From: an uncultured Aliiroseovarius sp.
GTDB lineage: Bacteria > Pseudomonadota > Alphaproteobacteria > Rhodobacterales > Rhodobacteraceae
Length of the DNA stretch: 64,000 bases
NCBI RefSeq assembly: GCF_947497285.1
Contig: NZ_CANMFT010000001.1
Location: 434,001 to 498,000, forward strand
Direction: 5' to 3'
The notes under the pieces are model-generated. The model saw only the letters and a program-made list of their open reading frames with translations. It was not told the origin of the DNA and did no database searches. Below are positions 9,642 through 19,055 of the stretch, one piece after another. Position 1 is the first letter of the stretch. The number at the start of each line of letters is the position of its first letter. The translations under genes and the position numbers were made by a program.

Positions 9642-10099
9642 AACGTCTGATCCTAGCAGGCCTTGTCGCCAGCGCCTTGTGCGCCACGCCAGCGGGTGCG
9701 GTTAATCCAGACGAAGTGTTGGACGACCCTGCGATGGAAGCGCGCGCACGCGATATTTCGGCTGATCTGCGCTGCGTTGTCTGCCGGGGCGAGAATATCG
9801 ACGAAAGCAACGCCGCGATCGCCCGTGACCTTCGGCTTTTGGTGCGCGAAAGGTTGGAAGAAGGCGACAGCAACGAACAAGTCGTCGACTTCATCGTCGA
9901 ACGCTATGGCGAATATGTCTTGATGAAGCCAAACCGTGCCGGCGCGAATGTGGTTTTGTGGGCGGCCGGGCCGATTGTGTTCATTTTGGCGATCCTGGCG
10001 GGGGGGCTTTACCTTCGGCGGCGCTCGCAGGCGAATGACGGCCCGAAAACGCTGTCTGACGACGAAGAAGCGCGGCTTGAGGAGATTTTGAAGGACTGA
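9638..10099 (+). CDS. ccmH: Cytochrome c maturation thiol-reductase CcmH (short form)
   Basis: Membrane-anchored periplasmic protein that reduces or holds the CXXCH thiols of apocytochromes for the CcmF lyase. The 153-aa product has a cleavable-looking signal at 1-21, the redox motif RCVVC near residues 46-50, and a C-terminal TM segment at about 105-125 (VLWAAGPIVFILAILAGG). It lacks the TPR extension of E. coli CcmH, which is usual in alphaproteobacteria where CcmI/CycH is separate. Its ATG overlaps the ccmF stop by four bases. Confidence 0.95.
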   Translation: MKRLILAGLVASALCATPAGAVNPDEVLDDPAMEARARDISADLRCVVCRGENIDESNAAIARDLRLLVRERLEEGDSNEQVVDFIVERYGEYVLMKPNRAGANVVLWAAGPIVFILAILAGGLYLRRRSQANDGPKTLSDDEEARLEEILKD

Positions 10100-10133
10100 C
10101 CGGTGAATTTTCACCTGTCGCGCTTGGGTTTTA

Positions 10134-10161
10134 GGTAAATGACGGAGCGTCCTCCTTTACC
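10134..10161. other. Inverted repeat between ccmH and the PaaG-like gene
   Basis: GGTAAA at 10134-10139 pairs with TTTACC at 10156-10161; GGAG and CTCC pair inside. There is no T-run. It could be a 3' end structure of the ccm transcript or part of the promoter region of the following gene. Confidence 0.3.
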
Positions 10162-10207
10162 CGACCAACGGGTCAGATAAGCTGTGCCAAATTCCCGGGA
10201 GGACCGA

Positions 10208-10984
10208 ATGGACTACGAAACGATCACGCTGGACACAACGGATGGGCTGGCCGTTCTAACCCTGAACCGCGCCGATGTGATGAACGCGCTGAATACACAG
10301 ATGCGCGCTGAAATCACCCACGCCGTCAAAGACGCTGGCGATACTGCTCGGGCTTTGGTGATCACCGGGGCGGGGCGTGCGTTCTGTTCCGGGCAAGATC
10401 TTGGGGATCGTGCGAACGCCGCGCAAGTGGATCTGGAACGCACCCTTCGCGATGAATACGAACCGCTGTTAAAGGCGATCTATACCTGCCCGATCCCTAC
10501 GATTTCGGCGGTAAATGGGGCTGCGGCCGGGGCAGGGGCGAACATCGCGCTGGCTGCGGATGTGGTCATCGCGTCAGAAAGCGCCTTTTTCATGCAAGCG
10601 TTTGCGCGCATTGGCCTGATCCCGGACGCTGGCGGCACGTATTGGATGCCGCGTCAGATGGGGTTCGCAAAAGCCATGGGCGCCGCGCTGTTTGCCGAAA
10701 AGATGACCGCCCGCGAAGCAGCTGACACTGGGTTGATATGGGAATGCGTCGCAGATGATACGTTCGAAGCGACCTGGCGCGCCCGTGCCGCACAGTTGGC
10801 ACAGGGGCCGACGCTGGCGTATCGCAACATCAAGACAGCTCTGCGCAGCTCGATGAGCAACACGCTGGACGAACAACTGGCGCTTGAGGCCAAGTTGCAG
10901 GGCGAATGCGGCAACTCGCGCGACTTCAAGGAAGGCGTTCTGGCGTTTCTAGAAAAGCGTAGCCCCGACTATGAGGGACGTTAG
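10208..10984 (+). CDS. Enoyl-CoA hydratase/isomerase family protein, PaaG-like
   Basis: Crotonase-fold enzyme. The 258-aa product has the oxyanion-hole strands TGAGRAFCSGQD (about 58-69) and AVNGAAAGAGANIALAADV (about 100-118). The stretch IPDAGGTYWMPRQMG resembles PaaG, the 1,2-epoxyphenylacetyl-CoA isomerase, more than generic hydratases. No other paa genes are nearby, so the substrate is uncertain. ATG 10208 is chosen over the upstream in-frame ATG 10184 because GGGAGGA at 10197-10203 is placed correctly. It is convergent with the next gene, 3 bases apart. Confidence 0.85.
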   Translation: MDYETITLDTTDGLAVLTLNRADVMNALNTQMRAEITHAVKDAGDTARALVITGAGRAFCSGQDLGDRANAAQVDLERTLRDEYEPLLKAIYTCPIPTISAVNGAAAGAGANIALAADVVIASESAFFMQAFARIGLIPDAGGTYWMPRQMGFAKAMGAALFAEKMTAREAADTGLIWECVADDTFEATWRARAAQLAQGPTLAYRNIKTALRSSMSNTLDEQLALEAKLQGECGNSRDFKEGVLAFLEKRSPDYEGR

Positions 10985-10987
10985 AGC

Positions 10988-11362
10988 CTAGGCCTGATCC
11001 CAAGGCTGCCGCGCGTCTTCAAAGACATCTTTGCCGCGTTCAAAAAGCGTCGGATCGTTAAGTGCACCAGCGTAAATGGCTATGGCATCTGGCATGCGGG
11101 ATGTCGCTTTCAACAGCGGCGATCCACAATCGCGACAGAATATGAACTCCAACATTGATCCCGAATCCGCCCTTTGGCGGTAGGTTTTTGTCGGCCCCTT
11201 GGTCATCAGCGCATCGCGGTGAACCATCATTTGTGGGGCGTGTCCGGCCCCGGTCACGTGTTGGCAATCTCTGCAATAGCATTGAATTGTGAAGCGTATT
11301 TCGCCGGTATAGTCGAATTGGCACGCTCCACACAGGCAGCTGCCAGACAGATACTGAGACAT
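10988..11362 (-). CDS. GFA (CENP-V/GFA domain) family protein
   Basis: Small zinc-binding protein of the glutathione-dependent formaldehyde-activating fold. The 124-aa product contains the family's cysteine sets: SCLCGACQF near residues 8-16, CYCRDCQ near 29-35 and FCRDCGSPL near 76-84. These would form two structural/catalytic zinc sites. Most members of this family are uncharacterised, so formaldehyde chemistry should not be assumed. ATG 11362 is preferred over a TTG two codons upstream because AGGAGG is 6 bases before it. Confidence 0.85.
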   Translation of the reverse strand: MSQYLSGSCLCGACQFDYTGEIRFTIQCYCRDCQHVTGAGHAPQMMVHRDALMTKGPTKTYRQRADSGSMLEFIFCRDCGSPLLKATSRMPDAIAIYAGALNDPTLFERGKDVFEDARQPWDQA

Positions 11363-11412
11363 GTCCAACCTCCTTGATTGATAGAGTAGCCAGTAGCTTG
11401 ATGCGCGCTATG

Positions 11413-11442
11413 AAAACAAAAAAAGCCGCCAAAATCGGCGGC
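11413..11442 (-). terminator. Rho-independent terminator after gltA
   Basis: GCCGCC at 11425-11430 pairs with GGCGGC at 11437-11442 around a 6-base loop. On the minus strand the stem is followed by a T-run (seven A on the plus strand at 11418-11424). It lies 28 bases beyond the gltA stop. A T-run also follows on the plus strand, so it may act in both directions. Confidence 0.88.
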
Positions 11443-11469
11443 TTTTTTCTGGTTTTGGCGAATGGCGTC

Positions 11470-12765
11470 TTAGCGCTTTGCAACATCCACATAGTCGCGC
11501 AGCGTTTCGCCCAGATACAACTGGCGCGGACGGCCGATTTTCTGGCCCGGATCGCCCAGCATCTCTTTCCACTGCGAAATCCACCCAACGGTGCGCGACA
11601 GCGCGAAAATTGGTGTGAACATCGAGGTGGGGAAGCCCATGGCCTCAAGGATGATGCCCGAATAGAAATCGACATTCGGATACAGCTTCTTCTCAACGAA
11701 ATAGGGGTCTTCCAGCGCAATGCGCTCAAGCTCTTTCGCGACTTTCAGCGTTTCGTTGTTGTCGATGCCCAGAAGGCCCAGAACCTCGTCTGCGCTTTCC
11801 TTCATGACCTTCGCACGCGGGTCGAAGTTCTTGTAGACGCGGTGACCAAAGCCCATCAGGCGGAACGGATCGTTCTTGTCCTTGGCGCGGGCCACGTATT
11901 CCGGGATGTTGTCGACCGAACCGATTTCACGCAGCATCTCAAGGCAGGCTTGGTTCGCACCGCCATGCGCTGGCCCCCACAGACAAGCGATGCCAGCTGC
12001 GATACAGGCAAACGGGTTGGCACCCGACGACCCGGCCAGACGCACGGTCGAGGTCGAGGCGTTCTGTTCGTGATCAGCGTGCAGGGTGAAAATGCGGTCC
12101 ATCGCTTTCGACAGGATCGGGTTCACCTCGTATTCCTCGCACGGAACGGCAAAGCACATGCGCAGGAAGTTCGAGGCGTAATCCAAATCGTTTTTCGGAT
12201 AAACGAACGGTTGTCCGACGGAATACTTGTAGGCCATCGCGCAGATGGTGGGCAGTTTGGCGATCATGCGGATCGCGGCGACTTCACGCTGCCATTCGTC
12301 GTTCACATCGGTCGAGTCGTGATAGAAGGCGGACATTGCCCCGACAACGCCAGTGATAATCGCCATCGGGTGCGCGTCACGGCGGAACCCGGTGAAGAAC
12401 TTGATCATCTGCTCGTGCACCATTGTGTGGTTGGTGACGCGGCTTTCGAAATCGATCAGTTCAGCTTCGGTCGGCAGTTCACCATACAGCAGCAGGAAGC
12501 ACACTTCGAGGTAATGCGATTTCTCGGCCAGCTGGTCGATCGGATAGCCGCGATACAGCAGCTCGCCTTTGTCGCCGTCGATGAAGGTGATTGTCGAATC
12601 GCAGCTTGCCGTCGAGGTGAAGCCAGGGTCATAGGTGAACACGTCACCTTTTGCATACAGCTTGCGGATGTCGATCACGTCGGGGCCCGCCGTGGGCGAA
12701 TATATCGGCAGCTCCAGATCTTTGTCGCCAAAGGTAAGCTTTGCAGTTCCGGTCGGTTTGGCCAT
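11470..12765 (-). CDS. gltA: Citrate synthase
   Basis: Condenses acetyl-CoA and oxaloacetate at the entry of the TCA cycle. The 431-aa product has the catalytic histidines H267 in GPAHGGAN and H308 in [16 protein letters not shown], and the catalytic aspartate D366 in NVDFYSG. The N-terminal beta-rich extension (about 1-60) is that of the bacterial hexameric, NADH-sensitive type. gltX lies 68 bases upstream on the same strand, and a strong terminator follows. Confidence 0.97.
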   Translation of the reverse strand: MAKPTGTAKLTFGDKDLELPIYSPTAGPDVIDIRKLYAKGDVFTYDPGFTSTASCDSTITFIDGDKGELLYRGYPIDQLAEKSHYLEVCFLLLYGELPTEAELIDFESRVTNHTMVHEQMIKFFTGFRRDAHPMAIITGVVGAMSAFYHDSTDVNDEWQREVAAIRMIAKLPTICAMAYKYSVGQPFVYPKNDLDYASNFLRMCFAVPCEEYEVNPILSKAMDRIFTLHADHEQNASTSTVRLAGSSGANPFACIAAGIACLWGPAHGGANQACLEMLREIGSVDNIPEYVARAKDKNDPFRLMGFGHRVYKNFDPRAKVMKESADEVLGLLGIDNNETLKVAKELERIALEDPYFVEKKLYPNVDFYSGIILEAMGFPTSMFTPIFALSRTVGWISQWKEMLGDPGQKIGRPRQLYLGETLRDYVDVAKR

Positions 12766-12833
12766 CTATTTATTCCCTTCGTGTTCGTATCTATCCGCGT
12801 CCACCCCGGATGGGTCGGACGCGTGTGTTTGTT

Positions 12834-14240
12834 CTATGCGCTTGCATCTTCAAGGCGAGCAACAGTTTCGTCACGGCCAAGAACAAGCATCATATCAAAA
12901 ACGCTTGGGGTCACGGCGCGACCGGCAAGGGCTGCCCGCAAGGGAGCAGCCAGTTTGCCAAACTTGGTCCCGTGAGCTTCGGCAAGCTCGTTCAGGATCC
13001 CTTCCAGCGTGTTGCGATCCCAGCTAGCATTTTGCAGCTGCGGCGTCAATTCTTTCAGTATACCACGGGATACTTCATCCAGTGCCTTTGCTGCTTTCTC
13101 GTCCTGTTCGATGGGGCGGGTCGCGGTTGCAAAGCTCGCCTTTTCAAGGAGTTGCGGGAATGTCTTCGCCCCCGTTTTCAACACATACATCGCATCTGTC
13201 AAAAGTTGACGTTGCTGCGGTTGCAAAGGGATTTGCCCGATTGCGGCCAGAAAAGCTTCAAGCTCGGCCATCACTTCGGCATCGTCCATCGCCGCGAGGT
13301 GTTGCCCCGATAGGTTGTCGAGCTTTTTGAAGTCAAACCGCGCTGGGCTTTTGCCGATTCCCTTCAGGTCAAACCACTCCAACGCCTGCGCGTCGGTGAA
13401 GTATTCGTCATCCCCGTGGCTCCACCCCAGACGCGCCAGATAGTTGCGCATCGCGCGGGCGGGATAGCCCATGGCTTGGTATTCCTCGACCCCCAACGCG
13501 CCGTGGCGTTTGGACAGTTTCTTGCCGTCAGGGCCGTGGATCAGTGGGATATGCGCCCAAACCGGCACATCCCACCCCATGGCTTGATAAACAAGCTGCT
13601 GACGTGCGGCGTTGTTCAGGTGATCATCCCCCCGAATGGCATGGGTCACGCCCATATCGTGATCGTCAACGACAACAGCCAGCATGTAAGTGGGTGTGCC
13701 ATCAGACCGTAAACAAATCATGTCGTCGAGCTGATCATTTCGGATGGTGACATTGCCCTGAACAGCATCGTCGATGATCGTTGCCCCCTCGCGCGGGGCT
13801 TTCAGGCGGATCACGTAAGGCGCATCCGGGTGGGTCGCGGGGTCCGCGTCGCGCCACGGCGATTGGAACAACGTCGATTTCCCAGCTGCGCGCGCATCGT
13901 CGCGAAACGCCTGAATTTCGTCCTGCGTGGCAAAGCACTTATAGGCATGGCCGTTCGCCAGCATCTCATGCGCAACCTCGGCGTGGCGGTCGGCACGGTC
14001 GAATTGGCTGATCACCTCGCCGTCATGGTCAAGACCAAGCCACTCCATACCCTTCAGGATCGCCGACGTCGCCTCGGGCGTTGACCGGGCGCGGTCGGTG
14101 TCCTCGATCCTCAGCAGGAACTTCCCGCCGCGGCCACGGGCGAAAAGCCAGTTGAACAACGCAGTGCGGGCCCCCCCGATATGCAGGTATCCAGTCGGGG
14201 ACGGGGCGAAGCGGGTGACGATCTGATCGGTCGGTGCCAT
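12834..14240 (-). CDS. gltX: Glutamate--tRNA ligase
   Basis: Class I aminoacyl-tRNA synthetase charging tRNA-Glu, and possibly tRNA-Gln in alphaproteobacteria that use GatCAB. The 468-aa protein starts [20 protein letters not shown] with the HIGH-type motif HIGG at 20-23 and the KMSKS-type motif KLSKR at 241-245. The frame is open upstream to 14342, but homologous sequence begins at ATG 14240, with AAAAGG about 9 bases before it. It is divergent from comEC. gltA follows on the same strand. Confidence 0.96.
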   Translation of the reverse strand: MAPTDQIVTRFAPSPTGYLHIGGARTALFNWLFARGRGGKFLLRIEDTDRARSTPEATSAILKGMEWLGLDHDGEVISQFDRADRHAEVAHEMLANGHAYKCFATQDEIQAFRDDARAAGKSTLFQSPWRDADPATHPDAPYVIRLKAPREGATIIDDAVQGNVTIRNDQLDDMICLRSDGTPTYMLAVVVDDHDMGVTHAIRGDDHLNNAARQQLVYQAMGWDVPVWAHIPLIHGPDGKKLSKRHGALGVEEYQAMGYPARAMRNYLARLGWSHGDDEYFTDAQALEWFDLKGIGKSPARFDFKKLDNLSGQHLAAMDDAEVMAELEAFLAAIGQIPLQPQQRQLLTDAMYVLKTGAKTFPQLLEKASFATATRPIEQDEKAAKALDEVSRGILKELTPQLQNASWDRNTLEGILNELAEAHGTKFGKLAAPLRAALAGRAVTPSVFDMMLVLGRDETVARLEDASA

Positions 14241-14423
14241 GGACGTTAACCTTTTGGAAACCATGCAGGAGTTAAGCAGGTATGAAAGCGTTTCGGGTGT
14301 CTGCCCAAGACCGCGAGACACTGACAAGCCTACAGACCGCAACGGGCCGGGCGCCTGTCAGGGAGTGGCGCGGTTCGGGTATATTCCCCATCGCTTTACG
14401 AAATACGGAGGCCGTGAACAAGG

Positions 14424-16475
14424 GTGCTGGTCCAGAAGATCCTGACGCGTATCGAAGAAGAACGCGGGCGGCTGCTGAATTGGGCGCCGCTGTGTCTGGG
14501 TTTTGGGATCGGGCTCTACTTTGCATCGCCCCAAGAACTTGGGCCCACCGCCTATGGGCTGCTGATCGCCACCGTGGTGGTGGCGCTTGTTGTGGTATGG
14601 CTGCGCCCATGGGGCATCGGCCCCTTGGCAGTCGCGCTTGGTTTGGTCGCCTTTGGCACATGCTGGGCGGGAGCGCGTGCGCATTGGGTGGCGGCGCCGG
14701 TTCTGGATTTTCGCTACTACGGTCCGGTCGAAGGCCGCATCGTTACCATCGACAGGTCGCAATCTGATGCGGTGCGCCTGACCCTCGATCACGTCAGGCT
14801 TGACGATGTGGCACCCTGGAAACACCCCCGCCGCGTGCGCGTGTCCTTGCATGGCAACCAAGCGTTTCTGACCCCTGAAATCGGCCAGCGCGTGGCGCTC
14901 ACGGCTCATTTGTCCGGTCCTAACGGCCCCGTCGAACCGGGCGGGTTTGATTTCCAGCGCATGGCTTGGTTTCGCGACATCGGGGCGGTGGGCTATACCC
15001 GCGTGCCTGCGCTGTTGCTTGCCAAGCCAAAGCGTGGCGTAGTGTTGGCCGTCACACGTATGCGGCAAGACATCTCGGCTTGGGTGCGCAGCGTGTTGCC
15101 GGGTGAAACCGGCGCCTTTGCCGCAGCGATCACCACAGGGGATCGGTCGGCCATGAGCCAGACCACGCTGCAAGCGCTCAGAGGGTCAAATCTGGCCCAC
15201 CTTCTGGCGATTTCCGGACTGCATATGGGGCTATTGACCGGGTTCGTGTTTCAAGCCCTGCGAATAATGTTCGGGCTTTGGCCTTGGCTCGCGTTGCGCT
15301 ATCCGGTCAAGAAGCTGGCCGCGGTCGTGGCGATTGCCTCCGGGGCCTTCTATCTGGCGCTGTCGGGTGGCAACATCGCGACTGAACGTGCCTTCATCAT
15401 GGTGGCAACCATGTTCGTCGCCATATTGTTTGACCGCCGCGCCCTGACCCTGCGCGCGGTCGCGATGGCGGCGATCATCGTTTTGGTGTTGCACCCCGAA
15501 GCCCTGACCGAACCCGGTTTCCAAATGTCCTTTGCCGCGACGACGGCGCTGGTTGCGGTGTTCGGTTGGCTGCGCGATCGCGCAAAGAGCGACACGGCCC
15601 GGCGCGCGCCGAAATGGGCGCGGCCCATTCTGGCGGTGGTCATCTCGTCTGCCGTGGCGGGGCTGGCCACCGCACCCTTTGGCGCCGCGCATTTCAATCA
15701 GGTCAGCCACTTCGGGCTGGTGGCAAACCTGCTGTCGGTGCCGGTTATGGGTGCATTGATCATGCCGCTGGCGGTGCTTTCTGCGATGCTGGCGCCTTTG
15801 GGGCTTGGCTGGGTGCCGGTCAAGGCGATGGGCCCCCCCATCGACTGGATCATCTGGGTTGCAGGCCGCGTGGCCGGGCTGGACGGAGCCATTGGGCAGG
15901 TCGTGGCCCCACCTGACGCTGTGCTGCCTTGCGTGGCGGTGGGTGGGATCCTCGTCACACTACTGGTCGGTAAGGAGCGGCTTGTCGGTCTTGTCCCGCT
16001 GGGGTTGGCCTTGGTTCTATGGATGCAGGCCGAACGCCCGCCACTTCTGGTCAGCGCCTCTGGTGGCTTGGTTGGTGTGATGACCAAATCGGGCCGGGCC
16101 TTGTCGAAACCCAAAGGTGAAGGTTTTGCAGCCCGATCTTGGCTCGAGAACGATGGCGACGCTGCGGACCAGGACGCGGCATCTGCCCGTCCGGGGTTCG
16201 ATGGTGAAAAGGGCTTTCTGCGCGTAGACCTTGACGGATTGCGACTTGTCCACCTGAGCGGCCGGGGCGCCGAGGCGCAACTGCCACGCGCCTGCGCCCA
16301 AGCCGATCTGGTGATCCTGTCCGCGTGGCGCAAAGCCGATGCGCCTGCCGGGTGTGTCCTTCTGGACAGGGCCGGGCTGGCCAAGACGGGTGCCGTCGCC
16401 CTTTGGCCCGAACCCGGCGGTTTTCGCGTTGAAACAACAGTGTCACGCACCGGGGACCGACTATGGACCAGATAG
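14424..16475 (+). CDS. comEC: ComEC/Rec2-type membrane protein, without a recognisable beta-lactamase domain
   Basis: Channel protein for uptake of single-stranded DNA in competence. The 683-aa product has two N-terminal TM helices, an OB-like DUF4131 region (about 95-200), and the multi-TM competence domain with the hallmark LLAISGLHMGLLTG near residues 260-273. The C-terminus (about 530-683) does not show the HxHxDH metallo-beta-lactamase motif found in longer ComEC proteins. GTG 14424 is used as start; GGAG at 14407-14410 is somewhat far, so the exact start is uncertain. Whether the strain is naturally competent cannot be judged from this gene alone. Confidence 0.87.
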   Translation: MLVQKILTRIEEERGRLLNWAPLCLGFGIGLYFASPQELGPTAYGLLIATVVVALVVVWLRPWGIGPLAVALGLVAFGTCWAGARAHWVAAPVLDFRYYGPVEGRIVTIDRSQSDAVRLTLDHVRLDDVAPWKHPRRVRVSLHGNQAFLTPEIGQRVALTAHLSGPNGPVEPGGFDFQRMAWFRDIGAVGYTRVPALLLAKPKRGVVLAVTRMRQDISAWVRSVLPGETGAFAAAITTGDRSAMSQTTLQALRGSNLAHLLAISGLHMGLLTGFVFQALRIMFGLWPWLALRYPVKKLAAVVAIASGAFYLALSGGNIATERAFIMVATMFVAILFDRRALTLRAVAMAAIIVLVLHPEALTEPGFQMSFAATTALVAVFGWLRDRAKSDTARRAPKWARPILAVVISSAVAGLATAPFGAAHFNQVSHFGLVANLLSVPVMGALIMPLAVLSAMLAPLGLGWVPVKAMGPPIDWIIWVAGRVAGLDGAIGQVVAPPDAVLPCVAVGGILVTLLVGKERLVGLVPLGLALVLWMQAERPPLLVSASGGLVGVMTKSGRALSKPKGEGFAARSWLENDGDAADQDAASARPGFDGEKGFLRVDLDGLRLVHLSGRGAEAQLPRACAQADLVILSAWRKADAPAGCVLLDRAGLAKTGAVALWPEPGGFRVETTVSRTGDRLWTR

Positions 16476-16536
16476 GCACCGATGCCTGTTGCCCGGCGCG
16501 CGCAAAGCCCCTAGCGTTTCGTGAAAGGAGCGCACC

Positions 16537-17511
16537 ATGGTCGAAACAGCAGGACGGATCACCCTTTGGGGGGTCGAGGTGTTTGTCGCTGCGGCCGACG
16601 AGCGTTCGATTTCGGTGGCGGCGCGACGGCTGGGGGTCAGCCCGTCATCCGTCAGCCAGCAACTCACCAACCTTGAAACTGCGCTGGGCACCCTGTTGGT
16701 GGACCGATCCGCACGCCCCTTGGCTCTGACGCCCGCAGGGGGGCTGTTTTTGAAGCGCGCGCAGACAATCCTGAACGAGGCTGAGCAGGCGCGCGCCGAA
16801 CTGACCCTTGGGGCGATGTCGCACCTGTCGCGGTTGCGCCTTGGCATGATCGAGGATTTCGACGCAGACGTGACACCCCGCCTGTTGTCGGACATGGCGG
16901 CCGATCTGGACGGAACGCGCTTCTTGCTGGAAACCGGCGCGTCGCACCGGCTGCACGACCAACTGGATGCCCGTGCGCTGGATGTGATCGTCGCTGCCGA
17001 CACCGGTGCCTCGGCCCCGTGGATGGAGGTGCATCCGGTATTGGAAGAACCCTTCGTCGCCGCCGTGCCCAAGGGAGCGATCGGTCAAGCCGACCCGATG
17101 GAGGTGCTGCGCGCCCTGCCGTTGGTGCAATACACGGCGCGACACCATATGGGGCGGGTAATCTCGGCCAATCTGGCGCGCCAGAATCTGCGACTGGACA
17201 ACCGGTTCGAGCTGGACAGCTATCACGCCATCATGGCGATGGTGGCGGCAGGTGCAGGATGGACCATTATCACCCCGCTTGGCTTTTTCCGCGCGCAACG
17301 CTTTCGCGCCGCCGCCGATCTGATCCCGCTGCCCTTCGCCCCCTTCACCCGCCGCATCAATCTGACGGCCCGTCAGGATGTGCTGGGCGATTTGCCCCGC
17401 GACATGGCCCGGCGCCTGACTGCAGTTCTGGATGATCTGGTCGTTCAGCCCGCACAGAAGGAATTTCCCTGGCTGCGCGATGGTGTGCGGCTGCTGGGGA
17501 AACAATCCTGA
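16537..17511 (+). CDS. LysR-family transcriptional regulator
   Basis: The 324-aa protein has an N-terminal winged helix-turn-helix (about 10-68, with SISVAARRLGVSPSSVSQQL) and a C-terminal effector-binding domain. AAAGGAG lies 6 bases before ATG 16537. It is convergent with the DegT aminotransferase (28 bases between stops). It could control that gene or the amine/amino-acid cluster further right, but LysR regulators usually act on a divergent neighbour and none exists here. The ligand is unknown. Confidence 0.88.
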   Translation: MVETAGRITLWGVEVFVAAADERSISVAARRLGVSPSSVSQQLTNLETALGTLLVDRSARPLALTPAGGLFLKRAQTILNEAEQARAELTLGAMSHLSRLRLGMIEDFDADVTPRLLSDMAADLDGTRFLLETGASHRLHDQLDARALDVIVAADTGASAPWMEVHPVLEEPFVAAVPKGAIGQADPMEVLRALPLVQYTARHHMGRVISANLARQNLRLDNRFELDSYHAIMAMVAAGAGWTIITPLGFFRAQRFRAAADLIPLPFAPFTRRINLTARQDVLGDLPRDMARRLTAVLDDLVVQPAQKEFPWLRDGVRLLGKQS

Positions 17512-17539
17512 CAGTCTGGCCCGGTGCTGGGTGCGGGTG

Positions 17540-18757
17540 TCAGGCGGCTGTTTCAGCCTTTGCTGATTTGACCTCGGCGGCGGCATCGACCAGCGCCGCG
17601 GCGATGAAGTCCAGGTCTGGTCTTTTCAGACGCACCGGTAGACGCGTGTCACAAGCCCGCATCAGCATGTCGCGTGTCTGGGGCAAGTCACCCTGATCCC
17701 CGATGAAATGCCAGTTCCAGAAGGCCCGCGCATTGTCGGTGCTCATCCCGAAGACCTGAACAGACACGCCGCGCACCTTCGCCGCACTTTGAAAGGCAAG
17801 CGTGTCGTCATCGCTCATGCCGACAAGGTTGAACTGAATGGAATCAGGCGCGCGGGTTTCAGCTGGCAGGGCAGGGGGCACGTCGATCCAAGGGCTCTGG
17901 TTCAGCTTTGCGGCCACATAATCGTGGTTTATCAAACCATCTCTGACCCGGCGCGCAAGCTCGGGCAGTTGCGGGCGGATGACCGCCGCCGACAGGTTTG
18001 ACAGCCGCGAGTTGTAGAGCGGCAGTTGGTTTTGCCAGCGCGCAAAGGCCTCTTCCAACGCTGGTGTGTTGTCGCCGTGCGGGCCTTTGTGCTTTTTCCA
18101 ATTGTGCTCGTAGGCGCCGGACATGATGACGGCACGCGCAATCAAATCGGCGTCATCGGTGATCATAATCCCGCCCTCGCCGGCATTCAGCATCTTGTAG
18201 GACTGAAACGAAAAACAGCCGATCTTGCCAATCGTCCCAATCTTGCGGCCATGCCACAACGTGCCCAACGAATGCGCCGCGTCTTCGATGACCGGCACGC
18301 CGCGCGCCTCGCACAGCGCCATGATCGCATCCATGTCCGAGGTGTGACCGCGCATGTGGCTGATGATCACGGCATGGATATCATCGGTCAGCTTGCGGTC
18401 AAAATCGGCCATATCCAAGCGGTAGTTGTCCTGAACCTCTACCAGAACAGGCTGGCAGTCCGCATGCACGATCGCGCTTGGCACGGCGGCAAATGTGAAG
18501 GCAGGGATTAGGACCTTCGCGTCGCGCGGAAGGTCCAGCGCTTTCAGCGACAAGAACAGCGCGGCCGAGCAACTTGCCACAGCCAACGCGTATTTTGCCC
18601 CCATCAATTCGGCGAACTCAGCTTCCAGCAAGCTAACGGGCGCGTCTTCAGGGGCGGTATACCGGAACAAGTCCCCGGATTGCAGCAGCCGGTCAATCTC
18701 GGCTCGTGCGGCGTCGGGGATGGGTTCGGCGTCATAGACATTCGGGGCGAGGGTCAT
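17540..18757 (-). CDS. DegT/DnrJ/EryC1/StrS-family PLP aminotransferase
   Basis: The 405-aa protein belongs to the fold I aminotransferase family that usually acts on keto-sugars. The PLP lysine is K188 in SFQSYKMLNAGEGG, and the pyridine-ring aspartate is D159 in VIEDAAHSLG. There are no sugar nucleotide or polysaccharide genes beside it, which is unusual for the family. Its neighbours are nitrogen-related, so a non-sugar amine substrate is possible. Start ATG 18757 gives a normal N-terminus (MTLAPNVYDAEPIPDAARAE) with AGGAC close upstream. Confidence 0.87.
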   Translation of the reverse strand: MTLAPNVYDAEPIPDAARAEIDRLLQSGDLFRYTAPEDAPVSLLEAEFAELMGAKYALAVASCSAALFLSLKALDLPRDAKVLIPAFTFAAVPSAIVHADCQPVLVEVQDNYRLDMADFDRKLTDDIHAVIISHMRGHTSDMDAIMALCEARGVPVIEDAAHSLGTLWHGRKIGTIGKIGCFSFQSYKMLNAGEGGIMITDDADLIARAVIMSGAYEHNWKKHKGPHGDNTPALEEAFARWQNQLPLYNSRLSNLSAAVIRPQLPELARRVRDGLINHDYVAAKLNQSPWIDVPPALPAETRAPDSIQFNLVGMSDDDTLAFQSAAKVRGVSVQVFGMSTDNARAFWNWHFIGDQGDLPQTRDMLMRACDTRLPVRLKRPDLDFIAAALVDAAAEVKSAKAETAA

Positions 18758-19055
18758 GTCCTGGTCCTGCTCAATGGGCGAGATTCGAACATTTCAGAAT
18801 TGCCGAAACTCTTCTTCGGATTATCTGTAGGTCAAAATGCTACGGAAAACCAGACCATATCGCCCCCGTTCCCTGTGAGTTCGATGAGGAAGATCGGGGG
18901 CTTGTGGTTATGATAGCCCATCACCGAGCGCCGAGCTTGCGCGGACCAAGGCCATCGGCGTCGGACAAACGGCTGTGGTGACGCTTGTGTCGAATATAGG
19001 GGCAGGCTGGGCAGTTGCGACCATGTCGGGCGTAACGCGCCCAGCCCTTCAAGTA
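18758..19055. other. 298-base intergenic region upstream of the DegT gene
   Basis: No convincing gene is seen. It contains a short hairpin CCGAA/TTCGG at 18803-18819, in the position of a leader or operator for the DegT gene. A second hairpin, GGGCG/CGCCC at 19028-19042, lies just after the glutamine synthetase stop without a T-run. The DegT gene therefore probably has its own promoter here. Confidence 0.4.

Noticed and set aside
11374-12975. 533-aa plus-strand frame over gltA
   Set aside because: It is antisense to citrate synthase, which has all catalytic residues on the minus strand.
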